Part shown: positions 11,471 through 22,960 of the stretch, piece by piece
Numbering within the stretch: the stretch's first letter is position 1
Layout: each line of letters opens with the position of its first letter
DNA from: Anaeramoeba flamelloides
Taxonomy: Eukaryota; Metamonada; Anaeramoebidae
Direction: 5' to 3'
NCBI GenBank assembly: GCA_027625915.1
Contig: JANTQA010000036.1
Location: 8,019,001-8,083,000, forward strand
DNA length: 64,000 bases
Made by a program: the position numbers and the translations under genes
The notes under the pieces: generated by a model
What the model was told of the DNA's origin: nothing
The model's input: only the letters and a program-made list of their open reading frames with translations
Databases searched by the model: none

Positions 11471-11915
11471 ATTTGGGGAACGAAGTTTTTAAAACACAGG
11501 ATCTGTTAAAGATAGATTTTGAAGTTATGGAATTCATAATTTAAAAGTCAAAGAGTGAATAAATACACAATTGAGAGTATTTTAAACTTGATTTTATTTT
11601 AAAAGAAGATGATTTTCTATTTTTTCTTTTAGAAAAAATATAAAAATAAAAAAACATTTACAAACTTAAAGGTAGGTGTAGATATTTTGTTATTCAATTA
11701 AGTATTTTAAATTTAATTGAGTTTACATAAATAAAATTGAAATTCAATTTTGAATTGGAGTTTAATATCATTTTAAAAGTAAATAAGATAAAAAATTAAT
11801 AAAGAAAGATTTTTATTATTTGTAATAAAGAATTTTTTATTTTACTAATCTTCAGTTTTATTTAAAAACACGTTATTATTTGATTAAAATCTTATTGAAT
11901 ACAATACATGTGAAG

Positions 11916-12575
11916 TTAAGTATTGGATAAGTCTATGTCACCCTGGGAATTTTCAAATTCTACATTACTGGCACTACTTAAACTTTTAGAATTATTGGGG
12001 CTTTTATTCTCTTGAGGTAAAAATTTATTTTGTTGGCTTTTTGAATCTGAACTAGAACCAGAACCAGAACCAGAACCAGAACAAGAACGAGAGTTGGAAT
12101 TTTTATCACTTTTTTGGCTATTTTTATAATTTGGATTAAGTCCTTTACGCCTTTTTTCGGTTTTTCTACCCTCGTAAAAATCAATTAATATTCTTCCTAA
12201 ACATGTGAATAGCGCATACATGCCACCCAATACACCTAAACCAGATAATAGTGTTGAATTTAATGTAACCTTTTCTTCCAATCTACAATCATACGGATCA
12301 CAACTGTCTAAATAATTATCATAATTAAGAGAAAATTTTTTTTCAAAATCAGCTGCAATAAATTCCCAAGTTGCCCAAGTGTTAAATTCATGCTCTGTTT
12401 CCTGTGTTGGTAATGAAACTTTGGAATTATTCCCCTTTAAAAGTCCTTCATCAATACCATTTTTCTATAAAATCATTATTTTAGGAATAAATATTATCAT
12501 TAAATAAGAATTTAGTTATTTTACATAAAATTCAATCATAATATCGGAAGACTTTGATTTCTTTCCAAATAAATA
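11916..12575 (-). CDS. Two-pass membrane protein, 3' exons (second transmembrane helix and tail)
   Basis: Two joined exons are supported: 12575-12525 and 12464-11916, separated by a 60-bp GT..AG intron, phase 0 to phase 0. The peptide begins YLFGKKSKSSDIMIEFY and continues KNGIDEGLLKG; an ectodomain end contains SCDPYDC, followed by a hydrophobic helix (LLSGLGVLGGMYALFTCL), a basic stop-transfer stretch (RKTEKRRKG) and a Ser/Gly/Asn-rich tail with SGSGSGSG coded by a TTCTGG hexamer repeat. The order YxxxCxPxxC then hydrophobic GLxGG helix is like the C-terminus of a family of large two-transmembrane proteins I remember from rotifers and protists, resembling DEG/ENaC channels in layout only. 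The matching N-terminal part is the exon at 16996-17622 on the same strand. The exons upstream of 12575 were not found, so it may be one long gene or a broken one. Ends with TAA. Confidence 0.6.
12054..12092. repeat. Hexanucleotide repeat (GAACCA)n inside coding sequence
   Basis: About six imperfect units of GAACCA on the plus strand. Read on the minus strand in the gene frame they give alternating Ser-Gly; in the overlapping frame they give Leu-Val, which produces a spurious 68-residue open frame. Confidence 0.85.
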
Positions 12576-13009
12576 CTAAGCTAACTTATTGAAAAAAAAA
12601 AAAAAAAAATTATTGAAAGAGAGTTTGAGAATTTTCTTTCTTTTTCTTTTTTGGGAGGGAACAGGTAAACCGTTTCCAGTTTATTTATTTATTTATTAAT
12701 TATTTTTATTTTTTGGCTCTTTAGGGTATATAATTATATGTCTACGTATATTTTTCTCACCAAACCCCCTTAACAGATATTATGAAACCCCTCTTAAATA
12801 ATTTTTAAATAATTATTAATTTAATAATAAGGTATTATGGAGTTATGTGTATTGATAATTTCAAAATTAAAATCATTATTTCACATTTTTTCACATTTTT
12901 ACTTTTTTTTTGATTGGTAATTCATTTGCAAATTTTGTTTTTATGACAAGATCTATATTAACTAGGTAAAAATATGTTATTTTAATGTTACTGAAACAGT
13001 AGAAATGAT

Positions 13010-13280
13010 AGTAAAGGAAGGTAATCGATATTTTTGGAATTTTATTTGGAGCTTCAATCTGAGATAAAAATGAGTATTGTTATTTTTCTCAATGTGGCCC
13101 TAAGAATTTTAGTTTTTCAATTTAAAAGAAAATCTTTCGATTGATTATTTATACTTTAGATAGGCACCAACTATTCTTTAGCGTGTATTATTCGAATTAT
13201 TTATTATTTGTTCTTCTTTATTTTTTTCAAAGGTCAATTATAAAAAATAATTGATATTTCCTGAAAAAATCTTGGTCCTC
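13010..13280 (+). repeat. 300-bp dispersed repeat, copy 1
   Basis: Shares ordered blocks with 22650-22960: an ATTTTATTTGGAGCTTCAATC-like block, a TTTTTCTCAAT..CTAAAG/GAATTTTAGTTTT block, a GGCAACTATTGATTG-like block and AAGGTCAATTATAAAAAATA at the end. No coding content. It lies between the two parts of the membrane-protein gene. Confidence 0.5.
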
Positions 13281-14039
13281 TGTAACAAAAATTAATTTTA
13301 TTTTGAATTTGAAAAAAAAAGAAAAAAAAAATTACTTATTTATATGGTATCTTTAAATTAAAATTATCAATACATTTAATCTCAAGTTGGGTAAGTTCTA
13401 TAAAAATTATATTCCAATAATTTATTTGAATTAGGGCCAAATGAATTTTATATTTTGAAAAAAATGATTTTCAATAAATAAATTTAAAATAAAAGCAGAT
13501 TATTTTCAAGATATTTTGGACTTTTTACTTCAATTAGTTAAATTCCAGATTAAACAAAAAATATTAAACCAGTTTTTTTTTCAATCAAATGAAATGTAGT
13601 TTACCATTATTTCTTTTTGTTTTTTTTATATGAATTTGCTTGTGGGCTTATTTGCTAATTTTTCACTTTTTCATAACTCCACTTTAAATAAACATTATTG
13701 GCTAAATAAAGGATCTTTGATCAAAAATTATTTTTCTAGATATTTACTTTTTAAGTTGAATTACCAATTTTTTTATAAAGTTTATTTTCAAAGTCAATTG
13801 TAAAAAAATATTTGCAGTTTTAACAATTAAGGTGTTATTTCCATATTTTCCAAAAGAATTTTAAATTTAATAAATATATTTTAAAATTGGGAATCAATTA
13901 TTTAGTCTATTAAAGAATTATCTGTTGATTTGTTTGGAAAAAAATGATTTATTTTTTTAAATTTTTGTTAGGTTTTTTTTAATTTTTGAAATAAACAGAG
14001 AATTTAATAAATTTTGATTTTATTTCAAAAAGTATAAAA

Positions 14040-14400
14040 AAAATCTTCTTTATCTTTTCTTGAGGTTTTCTAGAATTTAAAAGAATGGAGTAAAATCATT
14101 GATTTTTCTCTATTATTTGAATTCTGAAAAAGCGTCGTTGGGTTTTCTTGAGTTTTCTGTTTATTTGGAAAATCAATAGATTTTCGTTAGGTTTTTTTTA
14201 CTTTAGAAATAAACAGAAAATTTTAATAGCTTTCCGGTTTATTTCTAAAGTAAAAAAACCTAGAACACTTCACAAATAAAATAGAAAACCTCAAAAAAAC
14301 CTAGAACACTTTACAAATAAAACATAAAACCTCAAGAAAAGTACGGTTATATTTTTTTAATTTCTTAAATTAAAAAAAAACTAGTCACTCTATGGCACTT
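14040..14400. repeat. Modular CCTAGAACACTT repeat, copy 1
   Basis: A patchwork of short units: GTTAGGTTTTTTTT, AACCTCAAAAAAACCTAGAA, CACTTCACAAATAAAA and AAAACCTCAAGAAAA, repeated in direct and inverted orientation, with TTTCTGTTTATTTGG and ATCAATAGATTTTCG between them. The same units in similar order occur at 26190-26830 in the intron of the coiled-coil gene. The direct and inverted copies would allow extended hairpins. Confidence 0.55.
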
Positions 14401-15160
14401 GGGGGCATTATACAGGCAAGTTTTTAGCTGGTTTTCCAGGGTTTAAAAGAATTGGGTAAAATCTTAGATTTTTCTTGATTTTTTTGAATTCTTGGAAATG
14501 TTGGACACATCACATTTATCATTAGTGATTTTTTTTCTAAATAAATTTTTATTAGGTGAGTAGTCTGTTTTTAAAAAATATTCGTTATTATCTATTTTAG
14601 TAAATACCTCAAAATTAAATTGAACTAAAACTCGTATGTCTGGTAATTTATATTTTTTTAACTATAAAAAACAGTTTTTTTCTCAACTTGAGACTTTTAA
14701 AAATTATAGTACTGCAAATAACAATAAATACAATAACTTCAAGAATTTAGAGTTCTGGAATGTTGTTTATATTGTGAATTAAATAATTATTTATAGGATG
14801 AAATGTTAATTAGCAGATCAGTACTCCACGACAACAAGGTAAAATTTTAAAATATGTTATTAGGGATATTATCAACTTGGAAATTTTGTATATGCCAAGT
14901 GCCAAAAAATTCTGATAGACTAAGAAAGCCATAATTGAAAATTAGTTTTGTTTCAATTTTTTTTCATTTTTTGAAAAACAGAAAAAAACAATTTTAAAAC
15001 CAAAAAGAATAAAAATATTTTTTCTTAATATACCAAAATTTAATTGAGAAACTTTCGATAAATTTCTGCCAAGTGTTCATTTATTAAATAACCGACACTT
15101 ATATTAGTTTTATTGGCTGATATTTGTCTTGAAATATTCATTATGAAAAATAATACAGAA

Positions 15161-15520
15161 GTGTAAATAAGGAATGTTGTAAAAAATAGAGTTTTTACAA
15201 TTATAGGGATAAACAAAGAATTCCATGAATTTATCCAAATTTTGGTAATACTAAATATAATATCTGATTATCTCAATAGACTAATATTAATTTTAATCAA
15301 AAATCGTTTGGTTAACAACAATACTTTGTTTCAAAAAAAGATTGTTTTAAAAATTGTAATATTGGGATTTGCAAAACGATTTTATACTGAGAATCCGTTT
15401 AAGCTCAAAAATCAAAACGGCCGTTTGGTTTACTATTACTGAAATTTGGATAAATTCATGGAATTCTTTGTTATCCTTAAAATTGTAAAAACTCTATTTT
15501 TTACAACATTCCATATTTAC
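15161..15520. repeat. Inverted-repeat element, arms about 90 bp
   Basis: The left arm (about 15161-15250) reads GTAAATAAGGAATGTTGTAA and continues to CCATGAATTTATCCAAATTT; the right arm (about 15430-15520) is its reverse complement with few mismatches. The loop of about 180 bp carries a 66-residue open frame (15242-15442) without recognisable content. No clear target-site duplication was identified. Probably a MITE. Confidence 0.65.
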
Positions 15521-16115
15521 TCTAGTGTAACAAAAAAAAATTTTCTTTCAGGATCCAGATTTTCTTACCTAAAACAAAAAATATGTTTTACCATTTTCAA
15601 GAATTAAAATAATTTTAATAAAAATAATAGGTTACTTTTTATGGTTTTATATTGGATACATGCGAATTTTGTATTCCAAAAAAGAGACTCAAATTAATAA
15701 ATAGTTTAAATAGGGCTAACTCATCAGTTTCATAAACCCATAAACACAAATTACAAAAAATGTTTTTTCAAGATCTTGAAAAAATTTCATTTCATTTTTA
15801 AAAAATACTACTCCCTTAAAGTATTTGTAAGATCTATCTCAAATTTTACAATTTTTTTTTCTTTTGTTGTTGTGTTGAAGCCCTAATATCAATATAAAAG
15901 CAAAAAAAATGGAAATTTTTTTTGTTCTTTTTTTTTAATTAACTTTTTAAGAATATCTTTAAGTAATAGTTTTGAACCAAGTATTGGGCTAGGTTTGATT
16001 ATTAATCATTTTTACATTTCAGACAACTTTTTGTTCCTGGGGTTTTTGAAAAAGGAGATTGAAAATAAATGACAAAAAAAATGGACATTTTTTGCTTTTA
16101 TATTGGTACTAGTAC

Positions 16116-16636
16116 TTAAGGACTACGTTTTTTCGGTGAAAACAGTGAAATAATGTATAAAATATGATTTGAATAAGTTATGTGATCCAAGTAATATTTG
16201 TACAAGGAGAATTTCTTTTAGGAAAAACGTGAAATTTTCACAATTTCAACAATTTTCACAATTTTTACCTTGTAGATCATGTCAAATTTTTATTTTAAAA
16301 TTTTAGAATTTCCATTTCAACTTTCTGAACTCACATTATTTTCTTGGTCTTCTACATATTTTTTACATTTTCTTTTACAAGTTTGAAATGTTCTCAAATT
16401 TGAAATGCACTTGAAAATCCCTAAAAGCCTTTTTTTGCAATTATTTTTTTTGTTATTTTCAATTTTCCTTTTCATTGAAAAACAAAGAAAAATAGTCTTC
16501 GTGAAAAGGTAAAGATAACAAAAAATGTTTTTGATTTTTTTTTGTCCAATTTCTTACGTTTGAAAATTTTTTTTGAGAAGCAAAAGTGAAATAACACAAT
16601 TACTCAACCCCCCAAGGGTGGGAACGTAGTCCTTAA
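16116..16636. mobile_element. MITE with TTAA ends, 521 bp
   Basis: Left end TTAAGGACTACGTTTTTTCG; right end reverse-complements to TTAAGGACTACGTTCCCACC. A GTGAAATAA block follows on both sides, so the inverted similarity extends about 45 bp with gaps. Same termini as 4343-4878 (TTAAGGACTA) and similar length. It lies just downstream of the 5' exon of the minus-strand membrane protein, so it is probably within an intron. The end of the open frame 16554-16955 falls in its right arm. Confidence 0.7.
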
Positions 16637-16995
16637 AAGACGAAATTTCCTTTTTTTGTTCGTTTTGAATTAATACAAAAAAGAAACCTCGAACTTGGAT
16701 GTAACTACATTTTTGTAGTCTTTTTTTCAAAATATCAGTGTTGGCTATTGGTTTTTTCACATTATTGTATTCATTTCCTGTAAACTTTTTTCCTCTTGAC
16801 TGATTAAAAAATGAAAAATTGATTTTTATCCCAAAGGCGATCGTTAATTGAGAACGAATAAAATTCCAGTTTTTTTTAGAACAGAACAAAACCTTTTGGG
16901 TGTGTAAAGTGAATTTTTGAAATAGTCCAAGAAAAGTGTTGTGCATGTGAAACAAGCGAAAATTGTGTTAATAATTATTGAAAACAATCTCTTAC

Positions 16996-17622
16996 AAAAT
17001 AAAAACCGATTTCTGTAGCGACACCAATCCAAATTAAATAGGAGTTCATAGCTAAATTTCTCACATAGAAATTAGCATGAGCTTCGAAAGAAGTACTTGA
17101 GATCACATGATCTGAAATTAATGTACGATCATTGAGCTGGTTAAGGAGTGATTGCCGAATTACAGAACAGACACTATAAAACGCCATATTATCATGGTTA
17201 ACAACTGACCAATTGATCGGATAACGTTCAGAACACTCTTCTCCTAGATCCACTTTCATAAAGTTTGCATAAAGTATTTCTTTATTTTTGCATTTGCAAC
17301 GATGATCAGAAAGCTCTTTATTCAGATCTAAAATTGTGTTTTTTGATACCCTTGTTGTTATTTCGGGAAGGGTTAATAGTGCATAAATCAACCAAAAGAA
17401 AAACAATGCTAAAACTGTTAAAAACAAAATTATTTCAAGATTTCTTTTAAAGTCTTTTGATTTTGTTTTTCTGTTTTGGTTAATTCGGAGAAAAAACATT
17501 GTCTGATGTAAAACCAAAAAAAGAGAAAAAAATAAAATTGAATTTAATCTTTTTATTTGATTAAAATTTTGAAAGAGTGTGGTCAAAATGACTGTTAATT
17601 CGAAATTTACATTATTTTTCAA
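16996..17622 (-). CDS. Two-pass membrane protein, 5' exon (first transmembrane helix and start of ectodomain)
   Basis: Minus-strand open frame ending at a GTAAGA donor after ..ATEIGFYF (exon end 16996, phase 0), 209 residues if started at the first ATG (17622); an internal ATG at 17499 (MFFLRINQNRKTKSK) gives a start closer to the usual form of such proteins. A basic stretch precedes one strong hydrophobic helix (IILFLTVLALFFFWLIYALL), followed by TTRVSKNTILDLNKELSDHRCKCK in two pieces, with a CxC motif. I recognise the layout of a rotifer/protist family in which a helix is followed by a conserved (L/R)CPC-like motif and a Ser/Thr-rich SxxSF(E/N)xx region; here ISSTSFEAHANF fits. The C-terminal counterpart is at 11916-12575. 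Molecular function is unknown; channel or receptor is only a guess from topology. Confidence 0.6.
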
Positions 17623-18580
17623 ACTAATTGGTTGTTTTAAATAAGGGTTTCAGATCTGTCACAAAATGTACAACAAATTATTATTCTTATTGTTTTTTTT
17701 TATTTTTTTGTGTTTGTTGTGGATACTTGAAGTAGTTTCTTAACTAAAAGGCGATGAAAAAATAACAAAAAAACAATCAAAAAACCTTAAATTCTTCCTG
17801 ATTCTGTTTTTTCGAATTATTGTTAAATAATCTGTTCATTTGAGAAAAAAAGTGAAACTGGAAAAAAAGTTCAACATTTTTTTTTAATTGAGAATCCTGA
17901 ATAGATCCTGAAAACGAAATGTTAAATCAATTAAAAGAAGGACTTAATTAACTCCAAATAATAATCATTTATATTATTTTCAATTAATCCACCCCACAAA
18001 AACAATCTTTGACATTTATTATGGTGATCATATTTATACTTACAAAGATCTCAAAACTTGTGAAAAATTTTTTAATAATTGATCAATCAAAAAATGACCC
18101 ATACCAAAAGATAGTATTAAAAAAACTGTTATTATTGTCTTTAATATCCTATTTAGAACTTTATCATTTATTATTTCTTTGGTTAATTGATTTTAGCTTC
18201 CATTCCTTTGTAGTGTTCGAAATTAATTAACATTATGAACTATTTTTGCTACCACTTTTTTTCTCAAAATTTAATATTTTTTATATCAAATCTTTTGTAT
18301 AATAATAATATTGTTATTATCTTCCTTTAAAAAAATGTGAAAAAATGAATAAAATGTTGCAATATTTTTTGGATCAGCATTACGGGATATTAAGGATAAC
18401 TTTTTGAAAGATTGTTTGTTATAGTTAGTACTAGCCATTTTGAACATTTAATTGCTGAGTGAAAATTTATCATTAATTTTATTTTTTTTAATTTAGATCT
18501 TTGAATTTTCTATAAATTGTCAATAATTCAAAGACTTTAGAGTGACAAAACTTGAAATAAAAGATTTGGAATTTCTTGTA
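17623..18580. other. Intergenic, nothing recognised
   Basis: AT-rich sequence upstream of the membrane-protein 5' exon. The 73-residue open frame at 18009-18230 is hydrophobic and Leu/Ile-rich, as expected by chance in this base composition; no other structure was noted. Confidence 0.4.
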
Positions 18581-19040
18581 ACTGTTGAGAGAAAAATGTT
18601 GGACACAGAAAAATGGTTGGAAACCTTTTTTAATTGGGAACATTACTGAAATTGAAAATCAAATCCTATTGAGAACTAGGTGAATTTTATATAAATCCAG
18701 GTTTAAAGGTGTTAAAACTTCATTAATCTGTTGTTTGTGTAGAATACTCATTTGAATGGTTGATAACTAAAGTAGATCATGCTATTTTAACAAAAATCCA
18801 AGTTTTAGTAAAGTTTACTATTAATTCTGAAAATGGTCATTTTTAAACTTGATTTAGATTATAAGAGATAAGGTTTTGAAAAAGTAGAATTACATTAATC
18901 GTTATTCTAATAAGTAGATTATTGTTATTTTCTTTAGTTATTTTACAAACGACTGAAATTAAAAATCATTTTCAGTAATGTTCCCAATTAAAAATGCTGT
19001 CCAACCATTTTTCTGTGTCCAACATTTTTCTCTCTACAGT
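18581..19040 (+). mobile_element. 460-bp TA-type MITE, copy 1
   Basis: Ends are ACTGTTGAGAGAAAAATG (left) and CATTTTTCTCTCTACAGT (right), continuing inward as GTTGGACACAGAAAAATGG on both sides. The whole element matches the reverse complement of 38982-39441, which has the same length. A TA dinucleotide borders or overlaps both ends, pointing to Tc1/mariner-type mobilisation. No transposase is encoded. Confidence 0.85.
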
Positions 19041-19464
19041 AAGTTGAAAATATCAAGTTATTTTTTTTACTTAAAAATTTTTTTAAAATAACCTTTCAAA
19101 TAGAGTACGGTGGATAGTATGAGTTAATTGAAATAGAGTTTTTTTGAAGTTATAAAAATAGAGACATTTTATCAAAATTTTATTTTTTTTGTTTGTTAAG
19201 AGTGTAAATAGAAACATAGTAAATAATTCTATTTACCACTTTTCGAAAATATCTTCAAATTTTTCTGTTGAGTTTTTTTTTAATAAAAATATCAATTTTC
19301 TTCGTTTTCCATTTTTTTTGAAATGTACAGATGGAACGAAAAGACTTTCTATGAATTTGATCATTTTAAGAAAGGAAATGAAGACTGAATGAAGAAGTAG
19401 TCTCAGACGAAACACTAGTACAATATTTTGTTCCACAAGAAAAATCAAACTTTAACAAAAATTC

Positions 19465-19690
19465 AAAAAAAACAGAAAAAGAAAAAGAAAGAAAAAAAGA
19501 AAATGTAATAAAAGAAAGAAAAGAAATAGTAATAAAAGAAAGAAAAGAAGAAAAAGAAAGAACAGAAAGAAAAGAAAAAGAAGGAAATGATAAAGAAAGA
19601 ACAGAAAGAAGAGAAAAAGAAAGTAAACAAAAAGAAAGAAAAGATGAAGGAAGAAAAATAAAAAGAAAAGGGATTGAAAGGGAAACAAAA
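19465..19690 (+). repeat. GAAA-rich purine tract
   Basis: Almost pure A/G on the plus strand, built of imperfect AAAGAAAGAAAAGAA units for about 225 bp. It produces long open frames on both strands (Phe/Leu/Ser-rich on the minus strand), which are not credible genes. Confidence 0.85.
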
Positions 19691-20029
19691 ATAAATCTCA
19701 AAGAGAACATTTTATTTTTTTTTATTTTGTTTTTTTTAAATTTTCAAATAATAACAATAGCCATTTGGTTTTTTGTTTGGATCAAAATATCTTCAATCTT
19801 TTTTCTTCAGATGATTAAAATCATATTCAAAAAAAAATATTACAAATATTTTGATCCCAAAAAACCAAATAACTGCTGATAATCTTCTGTTTTAAATCCT
19901 TTTGGTCCTCTAAAAATAACAAAGAGTTATTTCATTAAAATAAAAAAAAGGATAACAATTATTAAAATATTCAGAATCAAAATATAAAATAAATCAAGAA
20001 TTAGTTATTTAAGCAATAGAAATTTCCAT

Positions 20030-20220
20030 TTCAAAAGATGGGTCGTTTAAAAATCAAATGTTGAAAATGCAAATTTTTGTAAATTGAAGTTATCTATTAT
20101 AATAAAAAAATTATTATTTAATATTCAGTTCTAAGAACTAGAAATATTTGTTTTTCCTCTAAAAATAAAAAAAAAACATAAAAAAAAAATAAATAAAAAA
20201 TTGTTCATTTATTATCAAAT
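20030..20220 (+). mobile_element. Short LINE fragment
   Basis: Matches about 2985-3150 of the LINE copy at 2700-3770: TTATCTATTATAATA, AATATTCAGTTCTAA and the TTTTTC(C/G)TCTAAAAATAA block occur in the same order. No readable frame remains. Confidence 0.45.
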
Positions 20221-22649
20221 TTGGTTTTTAATCAAGTATATTTAACTACTGTTAATTGTAAAAAAAAAAGATCAAAATTCTCATTTAGCTTTCCAAAACA
20301 ACTTTGCTCAAGAATTAAAATAAATAATCATAGTTCCAATTCTAAAAAGGAAAATAATAATTGAAACTTCTTTATGGAATTAAAAAATTGGAATTTTCCA
20401 TGATTTTTTAAATCTTTTTTTGGATAGCTGAATAAAAAAATTGTACCCTTTGTTTTGAAACAAACAGTATTTCTATAAGAAGAAAATACCTGAAAAAGGA
20501 TTTTTTGAGTTCATCAGAAATTTGAACCTTTAAACTTAAAAAATATCATTAACAGCAAGTTTGTGAAATGAATCAAAAAATAATCAGAGATGTATTTGGA
20601 AAATAAAAGAATTTTATTTTACAAAGAAATGAGTGAAAGGCGTTTTAGTTTCCATAAGGTAAAAATATTAAAATCAACACTTAACTAATTTCATATTGAG
20701 AAATGAGAAAAAATCGCTAGGATACAAGGAACTAAATAAAAACTACAATTAAACGTTTTTCTGAAGTATTCGGAATTATTGTTTTTTTGAAATTATTTAG
20801 AATACTTTAAATGTTTTGAACATATATAAGGAATATAATAGAAGAATAAATGTTAACAAATATTAAAAAAATCGCACCAAATCATAGTTTTAGGCAACAT
20901 AAAGGTATCTATAAAAATTTCGAAAAAAAGAATAATAATAATAATTGAAAAAAAAAAATGATAATTTTAATAAAAAAAAATATTTTTTCAAATATATCCT
21001 CAGATATATCCCATACCACACCATAACGACCTAAATTTTATGACCAATGTAATAAAGGAAAAAAATACAATACAAGGTAATTTTGATTTGTTTTTTTGTA
21101 AAAATGTTATAATTATCTTGAATAAAGTTAAAAATGAAATACTTTTCTTTGTGTTAAAATTTAAAGGTTTCACCTGAAGAAGTTTTGAAAGTGCAATCCT
21201 GGTAATGAAATATAATTTTACATACATTTTTTAGAAATTTCATTCAATATCATGAAATAACCCAACTAAATCTCTTTTACAGAATCAAGATTAAAATATT
21301 TGGATTTAACATATAAATCAATGTTTTAAATTTTTTTCAAAGATAATAATCTAATAGTAATAACTCGGTAAAACATTATTTGTATGTTATTTTTTTAATT
21401 GGGGGTTTTGTAAAAATATGAAAAAATATTTGCACAAATTGAATTTGCAAATCAAAATTAATTGAGTTAAATAAAAAAACTTTTTTGATCGAATGTACTT
21501 CATTAAATTCCATAGACTTTAACGTGTCAAACAATACGAAATTAAACAAAATTTAACAAAAAAATAAATTAATATAACTCTTACTGTTATTCAAATAATT
21601 TAAATGTAAAAAATTCTTTTTTTGAAAAAAACTACTAAATTTTTTAATTATAAAAAAATATTAAATTTTTTGATATTAATAGTTTTTTTTTTTTTTTGGA
21701 TATACAATAGAAATCTTTAAAAAAAATATCGACAACTTTTGTATATCATTCAATGCTTGTAACAATTATTTTATGTGACATAATATTTATATGAAATAAA
21801 TATATTATCTGTTCAAAAAAAAAAAAAAATATGTATATATTGGAGTAAAGTTAACAAATATTTTTTTAGTAAAGAATAATGTGTTTATATTTTTAAAATT
21901 TCATTTTTGTTTGTATTTTAATAATCTGTTCAAGAACATATTAAAATTCTTTTTGATAAATTTCTCTGAAAAATTATTAAACCTCAAAGAATTGGTAAAA
22001 TTTTCAAATGTTGAAAACAATTTTTCAAATTATTTTTTTATGGGAGGATACTATTCAATTTTTCATTATAAAATTTTATTTCCAAGGTAATTCTCACTTA
22101 ATTTTGTATCTTTGAAGTTTTTCAAAAGATTGGGAATTACTATTTTGTTTTCAAAGGCTATTAAGTTAAAATCGGTAACTAAATCATTTAAGTGAACTGA
22201 AGATTATCAAATATAATCGGAAAACAAAACTGTAAAGTAGTCATATACACTCAAATATTACAGGTTTACATCTTTTTAAAGGCAAACGGAGTATATTACT
22301 ATGAAAAATACTCACCAATTATTCTCATCAAAATATACAAAAAATAAAATAATAAGGTTTTTATATATCACAAAAAAACTCAAATATGAAACATAGAACT
22401 GATTCCTTCATATAATTCACTTTCCCACCAAAGGGTACCAGTTGTAATGATGAGTATATTACATTTATTTAAAGGTTTTAAATGGTTTTATAGGTTTTGA
22501 TAGATATTAGAAGAAAAAATATATTTTGGAAAATTTCAAAATTGAAATCGTTTTGAAAAAATTTTTTCTTTTTTTTTTTTCAATTTTATTTGAAAACCTA
22601 AATTATCTACAAATTTTATTTTATTTTCCAAAATCAATAAATAGTATGT

Positions 22650-22960
22650 AAAAAGGGTTATTATTTCAATATTATTAAAACAGAAAAAATCATTGTAAAG
22701 TATTTATTTGGATTTCTATTGGGATTTTATTTGATCTTCAATTGGAGATCAAAATCTATATTGTTTTTTTCTCAAATTACTCAAAGAACTAAAGTTTTTA
22801 AAATTTTAAAAAATATTTACGTTTTATAAGTTTTATTTCAGATAAATGGCAACTATTGATTGATATTTATTATTATATTTATTTTATTATTTATTTTTAA
22901 AAGGTCAATTATAAAAAATATTTGATATTTGGAAAAAAATACTTGGATAGCTTTAACAGT
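22650..22960 (+). repeat. 300-bp dispersed repeat, copy 2
   Basis: Partner of 13010-13280; see that entry for shared blocks. The end AAGGTCAATTATAAAAAATA is identical in both copies, followed in both by TTGATATTT. Confidence 0.5.

Noticed and set aside
11978-12184. 68-codon frame with VLVLVLVL
   Set aside because: Out-of-frame reading of the GAACCA hexamer repeat inside the membrane-protein tail.
14812-14840. Plus-strand micro-exon bounded by TATAG and GTAAAA
   Set aside because: Short, on the opposite strand to the surrounding gene, and with no partner exons.
16554-16955. 133-codon minus-strand frame downstream of the membrane-protein exon
   Set aside because: Its end lies in the right arm of the TTAA MITE and no family feature or good splice pair ties it to the exon at 16996-17622; part could still hide a small exon.
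18009-18230. 73-codon hydrophobic plus-strand frame
   Set aside because: Leu/Ile/Phe-rich as expected from chance in AT-rich DNA; no splice or family support.
19366-19710. Minus-strand 114-codon Phe/Leu/Ser-rich frame
   Set aside because: It is the complement of the GAAA-rich purine tract; composition and repeat structure explain it.
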